The notes under the pieces are model-generated. The model was given only the letters and a program-made list of their open reading frames with translations. It had not been told where the DNA came from and searched no databases. Shown here piece after piece: positions 42,195 through 51,684 of a stretch of DNA of 64,000 bases. Origin of the DNA: an uncultured Mycoplasmatota bacterium (GTDB lineage Bacteria > Bacillota_I > Bacilli_A > RF39 > UBA660); NCBI GenBank assembly GCA_900550255.1, contig URQZ01000001.1, positions 1 through 64,000 of the forward strand. The letters run 5' to 3'. Position 1 is the first letter of the stretch, and the number at the start of each line of letters is the position of its first letter. The translations under genes were made by a program, and so were the position numbers.

Positions 42195-42851
42195 TCCAAC
42201 ACTTTTTTCTAAAGCATTCTTAGCCGCTAATTGTTCAGCTTCCTTTTTACTATGAGCAATTCCTTCACCATATATTATGTCATCTATTTTAACATCTATT
42301 TTGAATGTTTTATTATGAGCTGGTCCTGTTTCTTCTATCAAAATATAATCAACTGCTCTTTTATCTGTTTGAACTAGTTCTTGTAATTCTGATTTATAAT
42401 CTCTAATAAATTCTAATAAATTGTTTTCTACAAAATAAATAGCTGAATCATAAATAAATTGTTTAGCTTTTTCAAATCCTTGATCTAGGAAGATAGCACC
42501 AGTGAAAGATTCATAAATATCAGCAACTATTGCTTTACGAAATTTTCCGCCACTATTTTCTTCTCCATGACCTAGTTTTAAATATTCATTTAATCCAAGT
42601 TTTAACGAATATTCATTTAAAGCATCTTCACATACATAATGAGCTCTTAATTTTGTCATTTCACCTTCATCGTTATTTGTTTTTAAATAAAGGTATTCAC
42701 TCATAACTAGTTCCAATACAGCATCACCCAAGTATTCTAATCTCTCATAACTTGCAACATTATTCTCATTAGCATAAGAGGTATGAGTAAAGGCTGTTTC
42801 ATATAAATTTATATCATTGGGAATTATTTTTAAATCTTCTAATATTTTCAT
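42183..42851 (-). CDS. rnc: Ribonuclease III, 222 aa
   Basis: Double-strand RNA endonuclease for rRNA and mRNA processing. Catalytic signature ERLEYLGDAVLELVMSEYL and the second acidic motif AIVADIYESFTGAIFLD; C-terminal dsRNA-binding domain (about 150-220) with SKKEAEQLAAKNAL. ATG at 42851 has AAAGGGTGA; the frame opens at 42881 inside proS. smc and acpP, usual neighbours, are absent. Confidence 0.96.
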   Translation of the reverse strand: MKILEDLKIIPNDINLYETAFTHTSYANENNVASYERLEYLGDAVLELVMSEYLYLKTNNDEGEMTKLRAHYVCEDALNEYSLKLGLNEYLKLGHGEENSGGKFRKAIVADIYESFTGAIFLDQGFEKAKQFIYDSAIYFVENNLLEFIRDYKSELQELVQTDKRAVDYILIEETGPAHNKTFKIDVKIDDIIYGEGIAHSKKEAEQLAAKNALEKSVGKIS

Positions 42852-42862
42852 CTTATCACCCT

Positions 42863-44287
42863 TTAATATTGAATGCCCCAAACAACATGATATTTAGCAG
42901 CATCTCCACAACAGACACATTTATCATCTATTTTCTTTTCATGTTCTAAAATACATCTAGATTTACATCCTTTTATTTCTTTGATTTTTTCTTCACATTC
43001 TTTTGATCCACACCACATAGCATGAATGAAACCTGGTTGTTTATTTAAAATCTCTTTCATTTCTTCTAAGTTATGTGCTTCGAATGTTAATGCATCTCTT
43101 CTTTCTTTAGCTCTTTCATACATGTCTTTTTGAATAGTATCCATTAAATTTTTAACATAATCTACAATGTCTATATTAATATCTTCAACATATTTTTGAC
43201 TAGTATCACGTCTAGCTAAAGTTATTTTATTATTTTCTAAATCTCTAGGTCCGATTTCAATTCTAACTGGAATTCCATTTACTTCAGCTTCTGCGAATTT
43301 AAATCCTGGTGTTTTGTCTGTTAAGTCAATATAAGAAATAATATCATTTTTATTTAATTTTTCATTTATTTTGTGCGCTAAAGCATTAACTCTTTCATCT
43401 TTACCAATTGGAATTATAACAACTTGTTTTGGTGCTATTTTAGGTGGTAGTACTAATCCTTTATCATCACTATGAACCATAATTAATCCACCAATCATTC
43501 TTGTTGTTGTTCCCCATGATGTTTGATAAGCACATTCTAATTTATTTTCTTTGTTCAAAAACTTTATATCATATGCTTCACTAAATTTTTGACCAAAATA
43601 ATGACTTGTTCCAGCTTGTAATGCCACTCCGTTATACATTAATGCTTCATTAGTTAAAGTATATTCAGCTCCAGAAAATTTTTCTTTTTCTGTTTTTAAA
43701 CCTGTAATAGATGGAATAGCTAAAATTTCATGATGAAACCATTTATAAACATCCATCATTTGTTTTGTTTCACGTTCTGCCTCTTCTTTTGTACTATGAA
43801 TAGTATGACCTTCTTGCCATAAAAACTCTCTACTTCTTAAGAAAGGTCTTGTTTCTTTTTCCCATCTTAAAACGTTACACCATTGATTATATAATTTAGG
43901 TAAGTCTCTATATGATGAAATATGATCTTTGTAGTAATCACAAAACATTGTTTCACTTGTTGGTCTAATACATAGTTTCTCTTCCAATTCTTTTTGACCA
44001 CCTTGAGTTACCCAAGCTACTTCTGGTGCGAATCCCTCTACTAAGTCACTTTCTTTTTTTAATAAGTTTTCTGGAATTAATAATGGCATTTGAACATTAA
44101 CATGACCTAACTCTTTAAATTTTTTATCTAGGATTGATTGCATTTTTTCCCATATTGCATATCCGTTTGGTTCAATAGCAATACAACCCTTTACGTTTGT
44201 ATAGCTAGCTAAATGAGCAGCCATTACAACATCAGTATACCATTTAGCAAAGTCTACATCACGACTTGTTATTGATTTATTTTTCAT
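42863..44287 (-). CDS. proS: Prolyl-tRNA synthetase, archaeal/eukaryotic-like short form, 474 aa
   Basis: Class II synthetase of the ProS type 3 group without the editing insertion. Motif 2 region NVLRWEKETRPFLRSREFLWQEGHT, motif 3 GGLIMVHSDDKGLVLPPKIAP, anticodon-binding domain (about 290-390), and a C-terminal zinc-like domain with cysteines in GCKSRCILEH and DKCVCCGDAAK, ending in Tyr. Promoter TTGTAT-16-TATAAT at 44306-44333. Confidence 0.95.
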   Translation of the reverse strand: MKNKSITSRDVDFAKWYTDVVMAAHLASYTNVKGCIAIEPNGYAIWEKMQSILDKKFKELGHVNVQMPLLIPENLLKKESDLVEGFAPEVAWVTQGGQKELEEKLCIRPTSETMFCDYYKDHISSYRDLPKLYNQWCNVLRWEKETRPFLRSREFLWQEGHTIHSTKEEAERETKQMMDVYKWFHHEILAIPSITGLKTEKEKFSGAEYTLTNEALMYNGVALQAGTSHYFGQKFSEAYDIKFLNKENKLECAYQTSWGTTTRMIGGLIMVHSDDKGLVLPPKIAPKQVVIIPIGKDERVNALAHKINEKLNKNDIISYIDLTDKTPGFKFAEAEVNGIPVRIEIGPRDLENNKITLARRDTSQKYVEDINIDIVDYVKNLMDTIQKDMYERAKERRDALTFEAHNLEEMKEILNKQPGFIHAMWCGSKECEEKIKEIKGCKSRCILEHEKKIDDKCVCCGDAAKYHVVWGIQY

Positions 44288-44305
44288 AAAATATCACCTT
44301 TATTA

Positions 44306-44333
44306 ATTATAACATGTATATTAAAAAATACAA
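44306..44333 (-). promoter_or_regulatory. proS promoter
   Basis: TTGTAT (44328-44333) and TATAAT (44306-44311), 16-bp spacer, minus strand. Confidence 0.7.
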
Positions 44334-44379
44334 AACTTTATGACTCATAAAATTATCTTTTTAACAATTAAATTACTAT

Positions 44380-44408
44380 TTTACAAATTTGCTTTTTTCT
44401 AGTATAAT
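44380..44408 (+). promoter_or_regulatory. yidD promoter, probably giving a leaderless mRNA
   Basis: TTTACA (44380-44385), 17-bp spacer, TATAAT (44403-44408). The predicted start of transcription (about 44415) is only about three bases before the ATG at 44418, and no ribosome binding site is visible. Confidence 0.75.
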
Positions 44409-44417
44409 TATTTTATT

Positions 44418-44639
44418 ATGAAAAAGATATTAATAAAAGGTATAAATTTGTACCAACATATTCCTGGTAACTTCCATAATAAATGTAGGTGTATTCCGAC
44501 ATGTTCAAATTATGCAATTGAAGCTATTGAAAAACATGGAAGTTTAAAAGGATCTTTTTTAGCAATCAAAAGGATTATAAAATGTAATCCGTGGGGAATT
44601 AAGGGCTATGATCCAGTTCCAGAAAGGAAGATAAAATGA
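44418..44639 (+). CDS. yidD: Membrane protein insertion factor YidD, 73 aa
   Basis: Small amphipathic protein assisting YidC/SRP-dependent membrane insertion. Family core NKCRCIPTCSNYAIEAIEKHG and KRIIKCNPWGIKGYDPVPE. No RBS precedes the ATG (see promoter entry). Its TGA overlaps the next ATG (ATGA). yidC and rnpA are not in the window. Confidence 0.93.
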   Translation: MKKILIKGINLYQHIPGNFHNKCRCIPTCSNYAIEAIEKHGSLKGSFLAIKRIIKCNPWGIKGYDPVPERKIK

Positions 44640-45499
44640 AAAGAATAATTGGGTTATTTTCTATTGGTTTAGTATTTTTAACTAGTGGATGTTTTAAAAA
44701 GGATGATCTTGAGGATATTACAATATATACAAGTGTTTATCCAATTGAATATATTGTTGATACCTTATATGGTAAAAATTCTAATGTAAAAAGTATTTAT
44801 CCAGATGGTGTTGATGTTTCAAAATATTCTCTTACTGATAAACAAATTAAAGATTATAGTAAAGGAAATATGTTTATTTTTAATGGACTTAGTGATGAAA
44901 AAGATTATGTAACTTCTATGTTTAATTATAATAAAGATCTAATGATAATTGATACTACTGCTACAATGGAATACAATAATCATGTTGAAGAATTATGGCT
45001 AGATCCTTCCAACTTTCTTATGATGAGTTTAAATGTTAAAAATGGATTATTAGAGTATATAACTAACCAATATTTAAAAACAGAAATTGATAATAATTAT
45101 AGTAAATTAAAACTTGAAATATCTAATATTGATGCGAAAATAAAATTAATGAATGAAAATTCTTCTAAAAAAACAATTGTTGTTGATAATAGTTCATTTA
45201 AATTTTTAGAGAAATACGGATTTGAAGTTATTTCATTAGAAGATAATGAAGAATTAACTGATAAAACTATCTCTGATGTTATAAGAATGGTTAGAAAAAA
45301 ACAAATAACATATATTTTCTCTACTGATGCAAATAATTTAAATAAAAATGTTCAAAAAATAGTTAAAAAAACAGGCGTAGAAATATTAGAATTAAATGAT
45401 TTATCTAATCTAACTGAAAATCAAAGGAATTCTAAAGAAGATTATATAAGTTTACTAAATGAAAATATTGATTTGTTAAAAAAAGAATTATATAGCTAA
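44636..45499 (+). CDS. ZnuA-like lipoprotein with degenerate metal site, 287 aa
   Basis: Substrate-binding protein fold of the metal ABC transporter family (SBP_bac_9). Lipobox LTSGC with Cys19. ITIYTSVYPIEYIVDTLYG and HVEELWLDPSNF follow the family, but the first ligand motif, normally with His after a DP/D, reads GVDVSKYSLTDKQI, with no His; the final lobe has DNSSFKFLEKYG and YIFSTDANNLN. No permease or ATPase is adjacent. Metal binding may be lost or altered. Translationally coupled to yidD. Confidence 0.75.
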   Translation: MKRIIGLFSIGLVFLTSGCFKKDDLEDITIYTSVYPIEYIVDTLYGKNSNVKSIYPDGVDVSKYSLTDKQIKDYSKGNMFIFNGLSDEKDYVTSMFNYNKDLMIIDTTATMEYNNHVEELWLDPSNFLMMSLNVKNGLLEYITNQYLKTEIDNNYSKLKLEISNIDAKIKLMNENSSKKTIVVDNSSFKFLEKYGFEVISLEDNEELTDKTISDVIRMVRKKQITYIFSTDANNLNKNVQKIVKKTGVEILELNDLSNLTENQRNSKEDYISLLNENIDLLKKELYS

Positions 45500-45528
45500 A
45501 AAAGATACTTTAATTAGTATCTTTTTTC
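45498..45528. terminator. Bidirectional terminator, lipoprotein / HD-GYP genes
   Basis: AAAAAAGATACT/AGTATCTTTTTT stem with TTAATT loop; the HD-GYP TAA lies in one arm. Confidence 0.9.
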
Positions 45529-46542
45529 TATGTCTTCATGATTTGTTTTTACATACTTTATTGTTATATCCAAATTTTTCCTTAAGTCAAACACTACATT
45601 TGTTCCTTTTATTAAAACCTTAATTTTAGGGCGCGATTTATCACCTGTATTATCTATAACTACCCCATCCAAGCCATTTGATAATTTAACCTCTATTCCT
45701 CTTGGATAAATTGGTATACAACTTTTAAAAGCATTTACAACATCAACATTAAATAAAGTTTCTGAATTAGCATATAAATACTCTAATGCATCTGATGGAT
45801 TCATTCCATTTTTAGATGATATCAAATTATCATAAGTATCAGCTACGTGTAATATCTTATAAAATATATGATCTGGTACTTTTATATTTTCAGGAAAACC
45901 TGTTCCATCTTCATTTCGATGATGAAATAAAATAGCCGTTTTAGTAGTTGCTGTAATTTCCGGTACTTTAGATAATAAACTATATGCATAAATTGGATGT
46001 AGTTTTTCTTGATACATTAATTCTTTATCACTTAATTTAAGTTTATCAAGTAACTCTTTATTAATACACAATTTTCCAATATCGTGAAGTAACGCTGATG
46101 TGGCTAAATTAACTAGTTCTCTTTGATTTAAATTTAATTTTATACCAATAGCAATAGAAAATTCGGCTACCATAATAGAGTGTTTAAATAAATAATCATT
46201 ACTATTTCTAATATCTATAGTATCAAATATATTGTGGTAATTATCACAAACTGTTTCAACTATGTTTTTAGCATTTTCTATTGTAGATGTTATATCTAAT
46301 CTTTTTAAATCATCCGACATTTTCTTTTTTAATTCATCTGAAATAACATCTTCATTTTGAAATTCCTCACCTATTTCATTTTCAATATAAAGAAAATTAA
46401 ATCCCAATTCTTTTAATTTTTCAATAGAAAAATCAGTTAATTCTTTATCCTTTAACATTAATTTTCTATTATTATCATCACAAACAGTTTGTCCCAAAAG
46501 CATCCCAGACTCAACCTTTTCTATATTAATTGCTCTTATCAT
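45514..46542 (-). CDS. HD-GYP domain phosphodiesterase-like protein, 342 aa
   Basis: HD-GYP proteins hydrolyse cyclic di-GMP or related dinucleotides. Motifs: HSIMVAEFSIAIG, LLHDIGKLCINKELL, HPIYAYSLLSKV, FHHRNEDGTGFPENI (the GYP-equivalent reads GFP), HVADTYDNLIS. An N-terminal region (1-100) resembles the DUF3391-type cap (GMLLGQTVCDDNNR). No GGDEF protein is in the window. Signalling substrate not determinable. Confidence 0.85.
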   Translation of the reverse strand: MIRAINIEKVESGMLLGQTVCDDNNRKLMLKDKELTDFSIEKLKELGFNFLYIENEIGEEFQNEDVISDELKKKMSDDLKRLDITSTIENAKNIVETVCDNYHNIFDTIDIRNSNDYLFKHSIMVAEFSIAIGIKLNLNQRELVNLATSALLHDIGKLCINKELLDKLKLSDKELMYQEKLHPIYAYSLLSKVPEITATTKTAILFHHRNEDGTGFPENIKVPDHIFYKILHVADTYDNLISSKNGMNPSDALEYLYANSETLFNVDVVNAFKSCIPIYPRGIEVKLSNGLDGVVIDNTGDKSRPKIKVLIKGTNVVFDLRKNLDITIKYVKTNHEDIEKRY

Positions 46543-46627
46543 AATATCACTCTCTCATTCTAATTTTATTATACATCATATTATTTTTTTTATATACTGA
46601 ATGTTCATAATTTTACTAATTGTTTAC

Positions 46628-46654
46628 AAAAAAATATCTTTCAAATGAAAGATA
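46628..46654 (-). terminator. tRNA-Ser terminator
   Basis: Perfect stem TATCTTTCA/TGAAAGATA with seven T on the minus strand, 38 bp after the tRNA. Confidence 0.9.
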
Positions 46655-46691
46655 CCTATTTCAATTCGAATAAACGAAATTAATAACATTA

Positions 46692-46782
46692 TGGCGGAGA
46701 CAGAGGGATTTGAACCCTCGCGCCAGTTGCCCGACCTACACCCTTAGCAGGGGCGCCTCTTCAGCCTCTTGAGTATGTCTCC
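46692..46782 (-). tRNA. tRNA-Ser (anticodon GCT)
   Basis: 91 nt including encoded CCA: acceptor GGAGACA/TGTCTCC, anticodon loop CTGCTAA, long variable arm typical of tRNA-Ser, T arm with GGTTCAAATCC, discriminator G. Confidence 0.97.
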
Positions 46783-46841
46783 ACGCTACGAATATAATTT
46801 TACATTATATCCATAAGTTAGTCAAGTAGTTGTTTGATTTT

Positions 46842-47306
46842 TTATTCTAATTCTTCATTATAATTTTCTGTTTGGTAATTACCTGTACATCTTATATATG
46901 GTTTTAAATCATTATTATCATATATAACATAACCATTACAACTTTCTTTTGTTTTAGGATCAACAAATTCATTAATTAGATTTTCGTCCTTTATATCATT
47001 ATATGTAATAATTGTTTTATATTCACTACTTATTTTTTTGTTTTTAATATATTTTTCAGCACTATCTTTTAAAACTGTTTCTAATTTTTGATAATCATCA
47101 TACGTAATATTTTCTTTACTGCTTTCTTCCTCTTCTTGAACTGCTTCTTCAACTTCCGTCTTTGTTTTCTCTTCTGTTTCTTCCTCATCTATATCATTAA
47201 TATCTGAAAAATTTTTATTATACAAAATACTTGATATTAAAAGAAAAACACCAAAAATAGCTAAAAATCCTATTAGAGTTGATAATCCCCATCCTTTGTT
47301 ATTCAT
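46842..47306 (-). CDS. Pilin-like/membrane-anchored protein, 154 aa
   Basis: N-terminus MNNKGWGLSTLIGFLAIFGV resembles a prepilin leader (NNKG before the hydrophobic helix), but the usual F and Glu5 are missing, so it may simply be a membrane anchor (about 5-27). An acidic, Glu-rich linker (about 35-65) leads to an exported domain with a cysteine pair in ESCNGYVIYDN and YIRCTGNYQ. Overlaps the nrtR-like gene by 1 bp. Similar in design to the pilin-like protein at 34604-35269. Function unknown. Confidence 0.6.
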   Translation of the reverse strand: MNNKGWGLSTLIGFLAIFGVFLLISSILYNKNFSDINDIDEEETEEKTKTEVEEAVQEEEESSKENITYDDYQKLETVLKDSAEKYIKNKKISSEYKTIITYNDIKDENLINEFVDPKTKESCNGYVIYDNNDLKPYIRCTGNYQTENYNEELE

Positions 47307-47968
47307 TAAAATATGCTCCTTTCCAAATCTTCTTTAAAACAATACAATTTTGCTGGTCTTCCATTTGTTTTATTATTTTTATCCATTGTATCTTCTAATA
47401 TATCTAAATGAATTAATTTTTTTCTAAAATTTCGACGATCTAATTTTCGACCTAGTAAGTGTTCATATGTTATTTGAAGTTCTGGTAGTGTGAAATCTTT
47501 TGGATAAAGTATTTTCATCATATTATAATCATTTGGAAGTAAAGTACGAAGATTAGATATCGCAGCACTTAAAATACTTCCATGATCATAAATCATTTTA
47601 GGTACTTCATCTATATCAAACCAAGAACTTTCAATTCTACTATTTTTATTATATGAATAGTTATCATAATCTATTAAACATATTAACGAATTAGCAAGAA
47701 TTCTCATTCCAGGTAAACGATCAATTTTACTAAAAATATCTGACTGTTTCATATATAAATTTTTAATTCCTATAAATTCATATATTGTTGCAACTGCACA
47801 TTCCTCAATTGTTTCACTCGTCATAAGAAGATTACTTGGTAACATCCAATATCCTTTAAAAGGTTCTTCCATTTTTTTAAAAAGTAATACCTTAACTTTA
47901 CCATCTATTACTGAAAATATATTTGTTACAACTTCTATTTGATTTATATAATGCTTATCTAATTCCAT
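47306..47968 (-). CDS. NrtR-like Nudix/winged-helix regulator, 220 aa
   Basis: N-terminal Nudix-fold domain (about 8-145) with a degenerate Nudix box (SNLLMTSETIEECAVATIYEFIGI lacks the catalytic RE..EE set in part), and C-terminal winged helix (about 158-215: FTLPELQITYEHLLGRKL, RRNFRKKLIHLDIL, GRPAKLYCF). NrtR proteins repress NAD metabolism or sugar genes and sense ADP-ribose-type ligands. Promoter TTGACA-17-TATAAT directly follows the rpoC terminator. Regulon unknown; no NAD gene adjacent. Confidence 0.8.
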   Translation of the reverse strand: MELDKHYINQIEVVTNIFSVIDGKVKVLLFKKMEEPFKGYWMLPSNLLMTSETIEECAVATIYEFIGIKNLYMKQSDIFSKIDRLPGMRILANSLICLIDYDNYSYNKNSRIESSWFDIDEVPKMIYDHGSILSAAISNLRTLLPNDYNMMKILYPKDFTLPELQITYEHLLGRKLDRRNFRKKLIHLDILEDTMDKNNKTNGRPAKLYCFKEDLERSIF

Positions 47969-47991
47969 ATATACACCACCTAATTAGATAT

Positions 47992-48020
47992 ATTATAGTA
48001 TTTTATACACAATTTGTCAA
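47992..48020 (-). promoter_or_regulatory. Promoter of the NrtR-like gene
   Basis: Consensus TTGACA (48015-48020) and TATAAT (47992-47997), spacer 17; the -35 begins in the T run of the rpoC terminator. Confidence 0.85.
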
Positions 48021-48043
48021 AAAAAACAGAACTAAATGTTCTG
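48019..48043 (-). terminator. rpoC terminator
   Basis: CAGAAC/GTTCTG stem with eight T on the minus strand, just after the rpoC stop. Confidence 0.9.
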
Positions 48044-48051
48044 CTTTTATA

Positions 48052-51000
48052 TTAATCCATTAATTCTTGTTCTAAAACTTCTAATGGTTCTTCATTTGCC
48101 ATATTAACTTCTAAATCATATTCACAGTCTTGATATTTTCTTGCACCTGTTCCTGCTGGAATAAGTTTTCCGATAATAACATTTTCTTTTAGACCATTTA
48201 AATGATCTACTTTACCGTGAATTGCAGCATCAGTAAGAATTCTTGTTGTTTCTTGGAATGATGCAGCTGATAAGAATGAATCTGTTTCAAGGGAAGCTTT
48301 AGTAATTCCTAGAAGAACTGGACGACCAGTAGATGGTCTTTTTCCTTCAAGGATTAATTTTTTATTAATATCAGTAAATTCATTAATATTTACCATTGTT
48401 CCAGGTAAGAAATATGAATCTCCAGAGTTAATAATCTTAATACGTGAAATCATACGTTTAGCAATAATTTCAACGTGTTTATCAGAAATATCAACACCTT
48501 GTGAACGATAAACTTTTTGAATTTCAAATAAAATATACTGTTGTACCGAAATTGGATCTGTAACACTTAATAATTCTTTTGGACTAATAGCACCATGAGT
48601 AAGTCTATCACCAGCTAAAACTTCATCACCTTTACTAACAGCGAGTTTAGCACCATAATTTGAAGTATGTGATTTTGTTTCAACATCATTTTTAACGGAA
48701 ATAACAAATTTACCGTTTTGTTCTTCAATTTCACTTACTACACCATTAATTTCTGAAATAGTAGCTTTACCTTTTGGATTACGGGCTTCAAATAATTCTT
48801 GAACACGAGGTAAACCTTGAGTAATATCATCACCAGCTACACCACCAGAGTTGATAGTACGCATTGTAAGTTGGGTACCTGGTTCACCAATTGATTGAGC
48901 AGCCATAATACCAATAGCTTCACCTATTTCAACAATATGTCCAGTAGCTAAGTTACGTCCATAACAATGTTTACATACACCATGCTCACATTTACATGTA
49001 AGAACTGTTCTTATACCTACTTTAGTAATTCCTGCATTAATAATTTTATCAGCTAATTGTTCTGTAATATAAGTATTTCTATCAACTAAAACTTCTTTAG
49101 TTTCTGGATCAATTACTTTCTTATTAGTATAACGTCCAACGATACGATCTCTTAGACTTTCAACTACAGTTCCATCTGCATTAACAAAGGCTTCAACAAC
49201 AACACCTTGTTCTGTTTGACAATCTTCTTCTTTAACAATAACATCTTGAGCAACATCAACAAGACGACGAGTTAAGTATCCTGCATCGGCTGTTTTTAAG
49301 GCTGTATCAACAAAACCTTTTCTGATACCATGTGTTGCTAAGAAGAACTCTGACACACTTGCTCCTTCATTGAATGAAGATGTAATTGGAATTTCAACAG
49401 CTTCACCATTTGGTTTAGCCATAAGTCCACGCATACCAGCCATTTGGTTGTAGTTACTCATGTTACCACGAGCTCCTGAATCAATCATCATTGAGATTGG
49501 ATTTGCTTTATTTGTTTTAATGATATTTTCTAATTCTTCTGCAATTTCATCTTTAGCATTATTCCATGTTTTAACAACTTTTTCATATCTTTCTCTATCA
49601 GTAATAAGACCTCTTTTGAATTGTTTATTAACTTGGGCTACTTTTTCAGTTGCATCTGCTAATATTTTTTCCTTATTTTTAGAGGCTATAATATCACCTA
49701 TACCAATTGATATACCTGATAGTGTTGATTCTTTAAATCCTAAATCTTTCATCTTATCAAGCATAATAGATGTTTCAGTTGTATGATATCTTTTATATAT
49801 TTGAGCAATTAATTGTGTTAAAACTTTTTTACCAAAAGGTTTTACAAGTTCTAATTCTTTAATAGCTTCTTTTATATTAGTACCTTTTGCTAAGAAATAT
49901 TTATTTGGTGTTATACCTTCAATATTTTCTTTTGTACCTTCATTAATATATTGGAATGTATCAGGGAAAATTTCATTAAATTTTAATTTTCCTACAGTTG
50001 TAACTAAGTATTTATCACTTTGTTCTTCTGTAAATAATTTATATTTAAATCCTGAAACAGGAATAGCAATTCTTGTATGTTGTGTTATTTCTCTTCTTTC
50101 ATATGCCATTAATGCTTCATTAGGGTTTTTGAATACTCTTCCTTCTCCTGGTTCATCAGCTCTTTCAATTGTTATATAATAGTTTCCTAAGATCATATCT
50201 TGTCCTGGAGTAACAATTGGATTACCATCTGATGGTTTCAAGATGTTATTTGCACCTAACATTAGAATTCGTGCTTCTGCTTGAGCTTCTGGTGTTATTG
50301 GTACATGGACAGCCATTTGGTCCCCATCGAAATCGGCATTGAAAGCAGCACAAACAAGTGGATGTAGTCTAATAGCACGACCACCTATTAATTTTGGTTC
50401 AAATGCTTGAATACCAAGTCTGTGAAGTGTTGGAGCACGGTTAAGCATAACAGGGTGTTCTTTAATTTTTTCTTCAACAATATCCCAAACACGTTCATCT
50501 TGATTTTCAATCATTCTTTTAGCAGCTTTAATATTTGAGGCTATTTCTTTAGTTACTAAACCATTTATTACATGTGGTTTAAATAATTCAAGAGCCATCT
50601 CTTTTGGTATACCACATTCATACATTTTTAAAGTTGGTCCTACAACGATAACAGAACGACCAGAGTAATCAACACGTTTACCAAGTAAGTTTTGACGGAA
50701 ACGTCCTTGTTTACCTTTAAGCATACTAGATAGTGATTTTAAAGGTCTATTTCCGGCTCCTGTGATATTACGACCACGACGACCATTATCAAACAAAGCA
50801 TCTACAGCTTCTTGAAGCATACGTTTTTCATTTTGAATGATAATTGAAGGTGCTCCTAAATCAATTAGTTTTTTCAAACGATTGTTACGATTTATAACAC
50901 GTCTATATAAGTCATTTAAGTCTGATGTAGCAAATCTTCCACCATCTAATTGAATCATTGGTCTAAGTTCTGGTGGTATAACAGGAATAGCATCCATAAT

Positions 51001-51684
51001 CATCCATTCTGGACGGTTTCCTGATTCTAAAAAGGCATCTAGAACATCTAATCGTTTAATTAAACGAATACGTTTTTGACTTGTAGCATCTTTTATTTCT
51101 TCAATTTCTTTTTTTACTTCTTCTACTTCTTTAGGAATATCTACTTCCATAAGTAATTCTTTAATAGCAGCAGCACCCATTCCTACTTTGAATGTATTTC
51201 CATATTTTTCGTAATAAGCACGATATTCTTTATCACTAATTGTTTGTTTTTTCTCAAGTGGCGCAGCCCCTGGATCTAAAACAACATAAGAAACAAAGTA
51301 TAATACTTCTTCTAGTTCTCTTGGTGACATATCAAGAACAAGTCCCATACGAGATGGAATTCCCTTGAAAAACCAAATATGGGATACAGGAGTAGCAAGT
51401 TCTATATGTCCCATACGTTCACGACGAACTTTAGAGCTTGTTACTTCTACTCCACATTTATCACAAATAATGTTTTTGTATCTTAATTTTTTATATTTAC
51501 CACAACTACATTCATAGTCTTTAGATGGCCCAAATATTTTTTCGCAATATAATCCATCACGTTCTGGTTTTAATGTACGATAGTTAATAGTTTCAGCTTT
51601 TTTAACTTCACCATGTGATTGTTTTCTTATTTTTTCGGGTGAGGCTATCGAAATTCTTAATCCTTGAATATTATTTACGTTCAT
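48052..51684 (-). CDS. rpoC: RNA polymerase beta' subunit, 1210 aa
   Basis: Catalytic subunit of RNA polymerase. N-terminal zinc finger CSCGKYKKLRYKNIICDKCGVE, catalytic triad motif NADFDGDQMAVH, second zinc site CKCEHGVCKHCYG, trigger-loop region MAAQSIGEPGTQLTMRTINSGG. Normal Firmicutes length. Start overlaps the rpoB stop (TAATG), RBS GAGGA. Ends at a strong terminator. Confidence 0.98.
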   Translation of the reverse strand: MNVNNIQGLRISIASPEKIRKQSHGEVKKAETINYRTLKPERDGLYCEKIFGPSKDYECSCGKYKKLRYKNIICDKCGVEVTSSKVRRERMGHIELATPVSHIWFFKGIPSRMGLVLDMSPRELEEVLYFVSYVVLDPGAAPLEKKQTISDKEYRAYYEKYGNTFKVGMGAAAIKELLMEVDIPKEVEEVKKEIEEIKDATSQKRIRLIKRLDVLDAFLESGNRPEWMIMDAIPVIPPELRPMIQLDGGRFATSDLNDLYRRVINRNNRLKKLIDLGAPSIIIQNEKRMLQEAVDALFDNGRRGRNITGAGNRPLKSLSSMLKGKQGRFRQNLLGKRVDYSGRSVIVVGPTLKMYECGIPKEMALELFKPHVINGLVTKEIASNIKAAKRMIENQDERVWDIVEEKIKEHPVMLNRAPTLHRLGIQAFEPKLIGGRAIRLHPLVCAAFNADFDGDQMAVHVPITPEAQAEARILMLGANNILKPSDGNPIVTPGQDMILGNYYITIERADEPGEGRVFKNPNEALMAYERREITQHTRIAIPVSGFKYKLFTEEQSDKYLVTTVGKLKFNEIFPDTFQYINEGTKENIEGITPNKYFLAKGTNIKEAIKELELVKPFGKKVLTQLIAQIYKRYHTTETSIMLDKMKDLGFKESTLSGISIGIGDIIASKNKEKILADATEKVAQVNKQFKRGLITDRERYEKVVKTWNNAKDEIAEELENIIKTNKANPISMMIDSGARGNMSNYNQMAGMRGLMAKPNGEAVEIPITSSFNEGASVSEFFLATHGIRKGFVDTALKTADAGYLTRRLVDVAQDVIVKEEDCQTEQGVVVEAFVNADGTVVESLRDRIVGRYTNKKVIDPETKEVLVDRNTYITEQLADKIINAGITKVGIRTVLTCKCEHGVCKHCYGRNLATGHIVEIGEAIGIMAAQSIGEPGTQLTMRTINSGGVAGDDITQGLPRVQELFEARNPKGKATISEINGVVSEIEEQNGKFVISVKNDVETKSHTSNYGAKLAVSKGDEVLAGDRLTHGAISPKELLSVTDPISVQQYILFEIQKVYRSQGVDISDKHVEIIAKRMISRIKIINSGDSYFLPGTMVNINEFTDINKKLILEGKRPSTGRPVLLGITKASLETDSFLSAASFQETTRILTDAAIHGKVDHLNGLKENVIIGKLIPAGTGARKYQDCEYDLEVNMANEEPLEVLEQELMD

